From JBGOTP01 sp963717075 (GTDB taxonomy: Bacteria > Acidobacteriota > Vicinamibacteria > Vicinamibacterales > CAVVIG01): a DNA stretch of 64,000 nt. The stretch is taken from contig CAVQVI010000008.1 in the NCBI GenBank assembly GCA_963717075.1, positions 27,479 to 91,478 of the forward strand, read 5' to 3'. Under the pieces are notes generated by a model. It had not been told where the DNA came from. It did not search any database and saw only the letters and a program-made list of their open reading frames with translations. Both the position numbers and the translations under genes were made by a program. Below, one piece after another: positions 46,287 through 53,415 of the stretch (positions within the stretch are counted from its first letter, which is position 1; each line of letters opens with the position of its first letter).

Positions 46287-46407
46287 TTCGAGGGAGCGGC
46301 TAGACACAGGACAAGCGACCGGACCCGTGCGGCGCGGGCGGTCGGCCGAACATCGCCGGTCGCTCAGTAGGGTGTCGCGGATTTCCTGAGCCGCTCGGAG
46401 GATTGCC

Positions 46408-46878
46408 ATGAGCAGACGACTGAAGCAGGCAGCCATTGTCATCGTCGTCGTCTTCGCCGCCGCTCAACTCGTTCGTCCCGAGCGCGCAAACCCGGCGACC
46501 GACGTAACCCGCACGATTCAGGCTCGCATGGGGACGGCGAACGGACTGGCCATCGTCCTGGATTGCTCGTGCGGCGACTGTCACTCAAACGCGACGGCGT
46601 GGTCCTCCTGGTACGCGCAAATCGCGCCCCTCTCCTGGCTTATGGCGCACGAAGTGGCGGAAGGGCGAAAGGCGGTCAACTTCTCGGAGTGGGCCGCGTA
46701 TCCGCCGGCGCAACAGCAGATGTTGCTGGCCGTGTCGTGCGACGACGCGAAGAGCGGCAAGATGCCCGGGCCTTACACGTTTTTCAAACCAGAAACTCGG
46801 CTTTCCTCTGAGGAGGTCAAGACGATCTGCGAGGCTGCGCGGCAGGTCGACGCGCACGCGGCGGGAGCTTCTCGATGA
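46408..46878 (+). CDS. Haem-binding domain (Haem_bd) protein
   Basis: 156 aa. N-terminal hydrophobic helix (AAIVIVVVFAAAQLVRPERA) as signal or anchor. The heme site is CGDCHSN in IVLDCSCGDCHSNATAWSSW, followed by YAQIAPLSWLMAHEVAEGRK and FSEWAAYP, the hallmark of the Haem_bd domain that binds one c-type heme in the periplasm. SGKMPGPYTFFKPETRLS completes the domain with the Met ligand candidate. The protein is usually linked to respiratory or peroxidase systems; here it stands alone. TCGGAGGATTGCC upstream supplies a good ribosome site. Confidence 0.85.
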   Translation: MSRRLKQAAIVIVVVFAAAQLVRPERANPATDVTRTIQARMGTANGLAIVLDCSCGDCHSNATAWSSWYAQIAPLSWLMAHEVAEGRKAVNFSEWAAYPPAQQQMLLAVSCDDAKSGKMPGPYTFFKPETRLSSEEVKTICEAARQVDAHAAGASR

Positions 46879-46951
46879 CGCCTCAAGCTCCGGAACCGAG
46901 CAATGCCGGCCCACCGACAACCCCGCTACTGACTCGTGACGGAGGTGGAAG

Positions 46952-47422
46952 ATGCCGACGATGAAGGAAGCCGCTTCCGAGTTCCTCGCTCACAAGCGGA
47001 TTGCCGTGACAGGCGTGTCGCGAAAGCCCAGGGATCATGGATCCAATACCGTGTTCAAGCGTCTGCGGGACCGCGGCTACGAGGTCTTCGCGGTCAACCC
47101 CAATGCGGAGGAGGTTGAGGGTGCCTGCAGTTACCACAACTTGAGGAGCATCCCTGGAGGGGTCGACGCCGTCGTCATCGCGACCGCGCCCGACAAGGCG
47201 GAGGGCACCATGCGAGAGTGCGCCGAACTCGGGATCAAACACGTGTGGATGCATCGGTCCTACGGTCAGGGCAGCGTTAGCGCCACAGCGACGGCCTACG
47301 GGCGTACACACGGCATCACCGTAATCGACGGTGGCTGTCCGCTCATGTTCGACCCGACCGCAGACTTCGGCCACAAGGTCATGCGAATGGTCCTTGCCAG
47401 CCGCATTCCCAAGACGGTTTGA
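46952..47422 (+). CDS. CoA-binding domain protein (YccU/CoA_binding_2 type)
   Basis: 156 aa Rossmann-fold protein. AHKRIAVTGVSRKPRDHGSN is the phosphate-binding loop, followed by RDRGYEVFAVNPNAEEVEG, VDAVVIATAPDKAEGTMREC, LGIKHVWMHRSYGQGSVSAT and the C-terminal ITVIDGGCPLMF. These small proteins resemble the CoA-binding part of succinyl-CoA synthetase and bind CoA or acyl-CoA without a ligase domain; the cellular role is not settled. GGAGGTGGAAG upstream is the ribosome site. Followed 41 bp later by an ABM-domain gene on the same strand. Confidence 0.85.
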   Translation: MPTMKEAASEFLAHKRIAVTGVSRKPRDHGSNTVFKRLRDRGYEVFAVNPNAEEVEGACSYHNLRSIPGGVDAVVIATAPDKAEGTMRECAELGIKHVWMHRSYGQGSVSATATAYGRTHGITVIDGGCPLMFDPTADFGHKVMRMVLASRIPKTV

Positions 47423-47463
47423 ACGTCATTCATGTCGATCCGATTCAACGTGAAGGAGGAGCT

Positions 47464-47838
47464 ATGAGCCATTTGGAACTGCACGCTCACCTGAAGATCC
47501 GTCCAGGGCAACTGGAGGGGTTCAAAGCCCAAGCCGCCGAGCTCATACGGATTACCCGGGAGCAGGATACGAAGACGCTTCGTTACGACTGGTTCATCAA
47601 AGAAGATGGCACGGAGTGCGAGGTCCACGAAGCGTACGTGAATGAACAAGGGCTCTTCGAGCACAACATGCACATCATGGAGGCGCGGGCGGTCCTCTTC
47701 AGGGACTACGCATTCGATCACCGCATGATCGCCTTCGGCGAGGTCTCCCAGGGGTTCAGGGACCTCGCAAAGAAGCACGCTGGCGGTATTACTGTGTACG
47801 CCTTCCTCCAGGGACTTGAAACCACAGCCGCTGTCTAG
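47464..47838 (+). CDS. Antibiotic biosynthesis monooxygenase (ABM) domain protein
   Basis: 124 aa ferredoxin-like dimeric alpha+beta barrel. LELHAHLKIRPGQLEGFKAQ is the first strand and helix, and TLRYDWFIKEDGTECEVHEA and YVNEQGLFEHNMHIMEARAV are the central strands and helix of the ABM fold. Members act on quinones or are heme oxygenase-like, and several respond to oxidative stress. No catalytic assignment can be made here. Start at 47464 with AAGGAGGAGCT immediately upstream; an earlier in-frame ATG at 47419 lies before this site. Confidence 0.8.
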   Translation: MSHLELHAHLKIRPGQLEGFKAQAAELIRITREQDTKTLRYDWFIKEDGTECEVHEAYVNEQGLFEHNMHIMEARAVLFRDYAFDHRMIAFGEVSQGFRDLAKKHAGGITVYAFLQGLETTAAV

Positions 47839-47898
47839 GTGGTTAAGGCGTTTGCGCGCCGCCATGTCGTGAATCCCGAAACTCGTGGAGGCTACGGT

Positions 47899-48381
47899 AT
47901 GAAGCGCCACAACATTGCATGGATTCTGATCCTCATCGTCGACGTGGGATACATCGCGTGGGGCGCGGGGGCCGCTTTATCGCCCGATCATTTGCTCGGT
48001 CCGGGTGGCAAGGCGATTCTGCCGGCGGGATACGAGGGCTACTCCGGCGGATCCTGGTCGGCACTTGCGGGTGCTTCCCCTTTGGTCACGGGATACATGA
48101 CGTTGCTCTACCGGATGTACGGCATTTACTGCGTCCTGTTCGGACTCATGGGCAGCGCCATCGCTGTCACGGCCTTCCGCCGCGGTGAGCGCTGGGCATG
48201 GTGGACACTGCTCGTCGGCAACACAGTCGCGTTGGTGTCGGCGATATCCATGGACAAGATGGTGAACGCTATCGGGCCGTTCGAGCTGACGGAATACCTC
48301 GGCCTCGCCCTCGTCTGGGGAGCGTTCGCCATCACAGCGCCATTCCGCGCAGCGGGGCAGCCGGTTCGAGCGACCGGTTGA
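47899..48381 (+). CDS. Four-helix membrane protein of unknown function
   Basis: 160 aa with four predicted membrane helices: AWILILIVDVGYIAWGAGAA, PLVTGYMTLLYRMYGIYCVL (continuing into FGLMGSAIAVTAF), WWTLLVGNTVALVSAISMD and YLGLALVWGAFAITAPFRAA. It has no charged catalytic motif and I do not recognise the family. It follows the ABM gene by 60 bp on the same strand and may be part of the same run 46408-48381, with separate ribosome sites for each gene. Confidence 0.7.
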   Translation: MKRHNIAWILILIVDVGYIAWGAGAALSPDHLLGPGGKAILPAGYEGYSGGSWSALAGASPLVTGYMTLLYRMYGIYCVLFGLMGSAIAVTAFRRGERWAWWTLLVGNTVALVSAISMDKMVNAIGPFELTEYLGLALVWGAFAITAPFRAAGQPVRATG

Positions 48382-48548
48382 CACCGGTGGTAATGAAAGA
48401 GGATCCGGACGGAAGAAAAGTGGGTTCGTGTCCGCGGCCGCCTCCCTGCGGGGATTCGATCATCGTTGCTGGCGGGAGCTTCCGTCGTCGACCGCCCAAG
48501 CCGAACGCGACGCGTGGCCCTGAGCCTGCGCGAAGAGGGGAACGGGAT

Positions 48549-49133
48549 ATGACGCCCTATCGCATACTCTGGGCCGTCCTCGTGTCGGCGACCCTCGTGC
48601 TCCCAGGGGCATCGGCCGCATCAGCGCAGACGTTGAACGCCCCGAGGGCCCAAACACCAGGCAGGCCGAGCGCCGAGCGGAAGGGCTTCATCGTGGGGAT
48701 CGGCGCTGGCGGCGGGCTGCACCGGATCCCAGAGGGTGGAGTCACGGGAGACAGTCTCGACCGCTCGGCGTTCGCGATCGGCACCGACTTCAAGATCGGC
48801 TACGCGCCGACGGACCAGTTCCTGATCTACTACTCGGCCAAGGTGGCGTTCACGCAGGCCATGGATTACGACGCTGTCGGCATTAGCGGTTTCGGTGTGA
48901 CGTACATGACCCGGCCCACGTCGCCGTCTTTTTTCGTGACCGGGATCGCCGGCGAAGGCGCCCGCGCCACCCTCGAGAGCCGCGACTGGGGCGTGGGGCG
49001 GGGGCTTGGAGTGGGCGCAGGCTACGAGTTCAAGCGGCGTTGGTCGATCTCTGGCGACGCACTCTTTCTCAGGATGGGCGATAACAACAACCACGCCGTA
49101 CTGCTCGCGACAGTCGGCTATCTGTTCTACTGA
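48549..49133 (+). CDS. Small outer membrane beta-barrel-like protein
   Basis: 194 aa. Signal peptide (YRILWAVLVSATLVLPGASA, cut near SAQT). The mature chain has alternating hydrophobic and polar strands (FIVGIGAGGGLHRIP, DFKIGYAPTDQFLIYYSAKV, GFGVTYMTRPTSPSFFVTGI, GLGVGAGYEFKRRWSISGDA) and ends in an aromatic residue (TVGYLFY), as expected of an eight-stranded barrel of the OmpA/OmpW size class. Ligand unknown. Start at ATG 48549, after GAGGGGAACG. Confidence 0.7.
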   Translation: MTPYRILWAVLVSATLVLPGASAASAQTLNAPRAQTPGRPSAERKGFIVGIGAGGGLHRIPEGGVTGDSLDRSAFAIGTDFKIGYAPTDQFLIYYSAKVAFTQAMDYDAVGISGFGVTYMTRPTSPSFFVTGIAGEGARATLESRDWGVGRGLGVGAGYEFKRRWSISGDALFLRMGDNNNHAVLLATVGYLFY

Positions 49134-49251
49134 AGGCCGCGCCCAGAGGAGAAGGAGGCACTATGCGCGCCGAGGCGTGTGGCTCTTCGTCGTGGTATGC
49201 GCCAGAAACTGTATGCGCCAGAAACTGCTCACCGGCGGCCTAGAGGTCATC

Positions 49252-50079
49252 ATGACGTTCGTCCGCCGGTACCCCCTGGTCAGCTTCTTCGTGCTGGCGT
49301 ATGGCTTCTCCTGGGCGTATTGGATTCCCCTCGCGCTGGCTGGTGTTCGCACGGCTCCCGGGTCCAGCTCGACGCATGAGCCAGGGTTGCTGGGCCCTGC
49401 GCTTGCCGCGTTCATCGTCACGGGACTGACGAAGGGCAGAGCGGGAGTCGTGGCACTGGCCAAGCGGCTCGTGCTGATCTCGCGGCCGACATCACGTTTT
49501 CTCATCTACAGTCTGAGCCCCCTGATGTTTCTCGCGCTTGCCCTTGTGGCGGCTCTCGTGATGCACGCGCCACTGCCGCTTGTCAGCGAGTTCGCGATCT
49601 ATTCGGGCCTGCCACCGCTGGGGTTGCCTGCGGTCTTGCTCCTGGTGTTGCTGTTTAACGGGTTCGGTGAAGAAGCCGGGTGGCGTGGCTTCGCGCTCGA
49701 GCCGCTCCAACGCCGGTTCGGCCCGGTCAGTGGCACGTTGACCCTAGCCGCGCTATGGGCTGGATGGCATACACCGGCATTTTTCGTCGTGGAGACGTAC
49801 CGAATCATGACCGTTCCGATGATCATCGGCGGGTTCGGTCTGGGGATTTGTGCCGGAGCAATCGTGCTGTCGCGCATTGCGCAGCGGACCGATGGGAGCG
49901 TGCTGGGGGCGGCGCTCTGGCATGCGCTCTACAACATGACGTCGGCGACTGCAGCGAGCCGTGGAGTGATCGCCGCTGTTACGACGACGTGCGTGATGGT
50001 CTGGGCGATGGTCCTGTTGGTCGGAGAGGCGCGCCGGCGGACGTGTCCCTCGGCGCTGCTTGTCCAGCACGAGGGGTGA
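49252..50079 (+). CDS. CPBP family intramembrane glutamic endopeptidase
   Basis: 275 aa with about eight membrane helices. Catalytic motifs of the Rce1/CPBP (CAAX protease and bacteriocin-processing) family are complete: EEAGWRGFALEPLQRRFG, ALWAGWHTPAFF for the first His, and ALWHALYN for the second. The N-terminus is VSFFVLAYGFSWAYWIPLAL. These enzymes cleave membrane-embedded substrates, and bacterial targets are mostly unknown. Start at 49252 after AGAGGT; an open stretch upstream gives no helix. Monocistronic between the barrel gene and a repeat-containing gap (50080-50327). Confidence 0.87.
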   Translation: MTFVRRYPLVSFFVLAYGFSWAYWIPLALAGVRTAPGSSSTHEPGLLGPALAAFIVTGLTKGRAGVVALAKRLVLISRPTSRFLIYSLSPLMFLALALVAALVMHAPLPLVSEFAIYSGLPPLGLPAVLLLVLLFNGFGEEAGWRGFALEPLQRRFGPVSGTLTLAALWAGWHTPAFFVVETYRIMTVPMIIGGFGLGICAGAIVLSRIAQRTDGSVLGAALWHALYNMTSATAASRGVIAAVTTTCVMVWAMVLLVGEARRRTCPSALLVQHEG

Positions 50080-50211
50080 CGATGTGGCGTCCACCGCTAG
50101 GTCCAAGCGCCCAGATGGCGCTCATCTCGGGACGCGGTCCTGCCGCTGGAGCCACCAGCTCATGCACATGCGTCCGAAATCGAACGGATCCCGACAGGCC
50201 CCGACTTGGTC

Positions 50212-50267
50212 TTGTTGGACGCCGGATTATACAGCTTGGCTTCCGAGCGCCAACGCTCTGGCGGCCG
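50212..50267. repeat. 56 bp dispersed element, copy 2
   Basis: 52 of 56 positions match 44234-44289. The stem is one step shorter (GAGCG-CCAA-CGCTC) because of one change. It ends about 60 bp before the next gene and appears to cut into that gene's signal-peptide region. Confidence 0.75.
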
Positions 50268-50327
50268 CATCGGCGCTATGGCTGGGAACGGCCGCCTGCA
50301 ACGCCAAACGACCTGTACCTCGTCGCC

Positions 50328-50840
50328 GTGGGCGACGTACCGACGGCACTGATGTCCTCGCTGGTCTCGGGGGCCGAACAGACCCTGGGGATTCAAGTCG
50401 CCGTGCTGCGGCCGCTGTCGGTCGATCGGACGATGTACGATCCGGCACGGTCTCAGCTGATCGCCGACGAGCTGATCGCGGCCGTCCGCTCCCGGTATCC
50501 CACCCTGGCGCGCAATCCGCGGGCACGGGTGATCGCCATCACGGCACAAGACATGTACATCAAGGCCCGGAGAGGGACCTGGCGCTTCGCCCTTTCACTG
50601 CGATCAAACGAGAACTCCGTTGCCGTGGTCTCCTACGCCCGCATGGGTCAGGCGTTTCTCGGCATCACACCAGACGAGGAGCTGCTGCGGAGCCGGTTGC
50701 GCAAGATGGTCATGAAGAACATCGGGATCATGTACTACGGCTTGCCCGTTAGCCGCGACCCCCGAAGCGTGCTCTACGGGAACGTCCTTGGCCTAGATGA
50801 TTTGGACTACATGAGCGAGTTCTTCGAACCACGGCAGTAA
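50328..50840 (+). CDS. Archaemetzincin-like protein lacking HExxH, N-terminus disturbed
   Basis: 171 codons from GTG. SGAEQTLGIQVAVLRPLSVD, LIADELIAAVRSRYPTLARN, ARVIAITAQDMYIKARRGTW and ENSVAVVSYARM resemble the N-terminal half of archaemetzincins (zinc peptidases), but the HExxH helix is absent. The chain instead ends KNIGIMYYGLPVSRDPRSVL and LGLDDLDYMSEFF. Upstream in another frame lies ANALAAASALWLGTAACNA, which looks like a lipoprotein signal with its Cys, so the real gene probably starts earlier and is frameshifted near 50315. The dispersed 56 bp element sits exactly there. Confidence 0.55.
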   Translation: MGDVPTALMSSLVSGAEQTLGIQVAVLRPLSVDRTMYDPARSQLIADELIAAVRSRYPTLARNPRARVIAITAQDMYIKARRGTWRFALSLRSNENSVAVVSYARMGQAFLGITPDEELLRSRLRKMVMKNIGIMYYGLPVSRDPRSVLYGNVLGLDDLDYMSEFFEPRQ

Positions 50841-50898
50841 CCGTACATTCGCAGGTCAGGGCTCGAGCACCACGCCTGCCTGAGTCGAAGCCGGATCC

Positions 50899-51011
50899 GC
50901 CCGGCAGGACTCGAACCTGCCCCCCGGCTTAAGTAGAAGAGTGAATTCCTGTGTGTCGGAGGTAGCTTGCCTCCAGCAGGTTACGGGGACTGCCACGCGG
51001 ACGTGCCACGA
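50899..51011 (-). other. tRNA-Arg(TCT) 3'-half plus element tail, copy A
   Basis: Read on the minus strand, 50899-50931 carries the T-arm (GCAGG-TTCGAGT-CCTGC) and 3' acceptor strand of a tRNA-Arg. Past the anticodon loop, which is slightly scrambled here (CTTCTACTTAA), sequence continues as a ~75 nt tail (50938-51011) containing GTGAATTCCTGTGTGTCGGA and CTGCCACGCGGACGTGCCAC. There is no 5' half of the tRNA, so this is not a functional tRNA gene. Confidence 0.75.
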
Positions 51012-51047
51012 GATGGTCTGATTCACGTCGCGGTTGAACGCGACGCC

Positions 51048-51344
51048 TTACACCCCTGCCTCCTTCAGCCCTCGCTGGAGGTCATCGGCGTTCATCGCCG
51101 GCGTGAGATGCACCGACGCGCCCAGTTCCCGGAACAGCGGCTCGACCGTCGCTGGTAGCTGCCACGAGTCCTTCATGTCGAAGATCATGATGGCCGACCG
51201 CCTGCCGTTCTCATCAGGAAAAAAGTAAGCCGCCTCCGGCTTGAGCGCCTTCATGGTGGACTCAATGGTCCGCTGGAGCGCCCCGCTCTTGATCGCTTCG
51301 TTTGATTTCTCCACCGGCATACTGGCCTTCAGTAACATCCTCAT
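51048..51344 (-). CDS. Small alpha+beta barrel protein of unknown function
   Basis: 98 aa. It begins MRMLLKASMPVEKSNEAIKS and continues MKALKPEAAYFFPDENGRRS, AIMIFDMKDSWQLPATVEPL and LGASVHLTPAMNADDLQRGL. The alternation of strand and helix resembles dimeric alpha/beta-barrel (ABM-like) proteins. The family is widespread in soil bacteria but has no known role that I can name. GGAGAC 7 bp upstream supports the start at 51344. It lies in the cassette between tRNA scars A and B; 51345-51605 holds nothing else that I can support. Confidence 0.7.
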   Translation of the reverse strand: MRMLLKASMPVEKSNEAIKSGALQRTIESTMKALKPEAAYFFPDENGRRSAIMIFDMKDSWQLPATVEPLFRELGASVHLTPAMNADDLQRGLKEAGV

Positions 51345-51605
51345 CGTGAGTCTCCTTGGGGAAGCGTGGGAACGCTAAACGCGCGCAATCAGTCCTTGCT
51401 CCCCTTGACTCGGTCAGCTGCAAGGCCGTTGCCCACCGAAGTTCCAGAGTTGTCGCTTGGAGTCGAAGGGAATCAGGCGAGAGGCAGGCAGGGCGAGTGC
51501 TGGCGTCACGAAATATCGAGAGTGCACGCTGCGCGCCGCCAGTGATAGCGTTCTGTCGCTCATCGACATCGTCTTCCACGCCTTGCGGCGGTCCGGAGAA
51601 GCAGC

Positions 51606-51980
51606 TTGCCCGATCCTGAACTCGCACAATTCGACGGCCAGAAGTACATTTCGCTGGAAACGTTCAAGAAGAACGGCCAGGGCGTGAAGACGCCGATCTG
51701 GTTTGTGCTGCAAGAGAACGCGTTCTACGTGTATACGGAAGCCGATTCGTGGAAGGTCAAGCGCATTCTCAATAACCCGAGGGTGCGGGTGGCGGTCTGC
51801 AATATTCGCGGCGACGTCAGGGGCCCGTGGCTCGACGCGACGGCGTCGCTGGTCGAAGGCGATGAGCGGCTCGCCGCGGACAAACTGCTCGATCGAAAGT
51901 ATTTCCTGAAGAAGCTCTTCAACTTTCTCTCGAGGATCAACCGGCACAAGCGGGCGATGATCAAAATCGAGACCGCGTGA
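51606..51980 (+). CDS. PPOX-class (F420/FMN-type) split-barrel oxidoreductase
   Basis: 124 aa split beta-barrel flavoprotein. FDGQKYISLETFKKNGQGVK, TPIWFVLQENAFYVYTEADS, KVKRILNNPRVRVAVCNIRG and WLDATASLVEGDERLAADKL form the core, as in pyridoxamine-phosphate-oxidase-like proteins that use FMN or F420. The N-terminal ~12 residues are shorter than usual. The start is TTG with GGAGAAGC 6-13 bp upstream. The stop is followed within 4 bp by a sigma-factor gene fragment and then tRNA scar B, so it forms the right edge of the A-B cassette. Confidence 0.82.
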   Translation: MPDPELAQFDGQKYISLETFKKNGQGVKTPIWFVLQENAFYVYTEADSWKVKRILNNPRVRVAVCNIRGDVRGPWLDATASLVEGDERLAADKLLDRKYFLKKLFNFLSRINRHKRAMIKIETA

Positions 51981-51983
51981 TCG

Positions 51984-52046
51984 GGGTCGAAGCCCCCGCC
52001 CGTAACGCCACTCTCGACATCGATCATCTCGAGACCTGCCTGGCCC
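51984..52046 (+). pseudogene. Fragment of a sigma-factor gene
   Basis: In frame this encodes VEAPARNATLDIDHLETCLA followed by R, nearly the same as VEAPVPDATLDIDHLERCLA in the sigma factor at 60488-61058. About 54 of 63 bases match 60829-60891. Both flanks of the gene are missing, and sequence on the right runs into the tRNA scar B. It is a relic of a second sigma-factor gene or of a duplication. Confidence 0.75.
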
Positions 52047-52090
52047 GGCCCGCCTTCGCACTCCGTGCTTCGGCGCGCCTCGGGTTGAGA

Positions 52091-52191
52091 TCGCGCCCGG
52101 CAGGACTCGAACCTGCGACCCCCGGCTTAGAAGGGTAAATTCCTGTGTCGGAAGCGACTCCGTTCCAACAGTTGTGAGGACTGCCACGCGC
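52091..52191 (-). other. tRNA-Arg(TCT) 3'-half plus element tail, copy B
   Basis: On the minus strand the tRNA part reads from an intact anticodon loop CTTCTAA through GCCGG, GGGTC, the T-arm GCAGG-TTCGAGT-CCTGC and acceptor CGGGCGCG (52131 down to 52091). The 5' anticodon strand is not complementary (TTACC), so the break is exactly at the anticodon loop. Beyond it lies the same tail as copy A (AAATTCCTGTGTCGGAAGCG, GGACTGCCACGCG). The rest of the 52192-52440 gap shows no supported gene. Confidence 0.8.
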
Positions 52192-52440
52192 CAACCCTCG
52201 GGCACCGCCTCGGAAGGCGTTGACGGACTTGGACGGAAAAATTCTCACTGCCAGCGTGCGAAAGCTTTACAATCAGCGCTCTCGGTCGGGGTTCACCCGA
52301 ACAGTCTTTCTGAATTCTCACGTCTACATGACGACGCCGCGACACCAAGAACCCATTCCAGTGCAGAGATGCCTCCTGCAGCTTCCGTCGTTGATTAACA
52401 CGATCCAGAACTGCGTTCGGCATACTGAAAGGCGCAGTCG

Positions 52441-53398
52441 TTGAGCTATCGGGTCCTCGTGGTGGACGACTCCGAACTGTGGCGCCACCATGTTTGCTCA
52501 GTGTTCAGGCAAAGCGCGAGGTGGGAGCTGGTCGGCGAGGCGTCCGATGGGGCCGAGGCCGTTCAGAAAGCAGCGGCGCTTCGACCGGATGTCATTTTGC
52601 TCGACGTCAGCCTCCCAACGCTGAACGGCATTCAGGTGGCTCAGCGAATCCTGGGACCCGATCGGGTGCACGGATCCTCTTCGTCAGTGAGCATCGATCG
52701 TGGGACATCGCCGAAAAGGCGTTGCGCACCGGCGCGCGCGGGTACGTGGTCAAATCGGATGCCGGGCGGGAACTGCTGCCTGCGATGAACGCGGTCGCCG
52801 AAGGCATGCGCTTCATCAGTGCCAGATTCGGAGGGCGTCGCTCCGACGAGGCGACCGGGCGGGTCCCCTGGGAGGCTCGTCGCCACGAGGCTGGATTCTA
52901 TTCACAGGAAGCACTTCTCCTGGATGGCTATGCTCAATTTGCCGAACCCGCATTACAGGCCGGAGACAGCCTGATCGTCATCGAGTCGAGGCGGGATTGG
53001 TTCAAGCGAGACTGGAGGCGCGCGGCCTGGACATCAGCCGCGCCATCAAGGAAGGGAGGTACCTGCGGCTGGATGTCGCCGACTGCCTCTCGAATTTCCT
53101 GGTCGACGGGTGGCCGAATGAAGCACGCTTCTGGGATGTCGCGACCTCGTTAGTCATGAAAGCCGCACGAGCGTCGACGGGAGAGCACCCTCGGGTGGCC
53201 GCCTGCGGAGACGGCGCGTGCACCTTGTGGCAGGAAGGGAGGGGCGACGCGGCGGTTCGGCTCGAGCAGCTCTGGGACGAAGTAGGGAAGACCTATGACG
53301 TGGCTATCTTCTGCGGATATTCGATGCCGCGTGGCGACGAACACGCCGGGATCTTCCAAGACATTTGCGCAGCACACTCAGCCGTTCATTCGCGATAG
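52441..53398 (+). CDS. Receiver-MEDS domain protein (two frameshifts)
   Basis: About 319 residues. Receiver domain: SYRVLVVDDSELWRHHVCSV, phospho-Asp in DVILLDVSLPTLNGIQVAQR, then RILFVSEHRSWDIAEKALRT and GARGYVVKSDAGRELLPAM. The MEDS sensory domain follows: RHEAGFYSQEALLLDGYAQF, AIKEGRYLRLDVADCLSNFL, GEHPRVAACGDGACTLWQEG, and RLEQLWDEVGKTYDVAIFCG. MEDS domains (first seen in methanogen and methylotroph regulators, including DcmR) bind small molecules or act as blue-light/anti-sigma partners. The breaks lie near 52665 and 53000. It starts at TTG. It ends 17 bp before the stop of the convergent MASE1 kinase, a likely partner. Confidence 0.82.
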
Positions 53399-53415
53399 CT
53401 GGGGAGTGCGCGATG

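Noticed and set aside
52091..52131. Possible functional tRNA-Arg gene
   Set aside because: Only the half from anticodon loop to acceptor is present. No D-arm or 5' acceptor strand lies in the following 90 nt, so it cannot fold as a tRNA.
51414..52205. 263-codon minus-strand frame containing GSQVRVLPG
   Set aside because: That peptide is the usual false translation of a tRNA T-arm; the rest is antisense to the PPOX gene.
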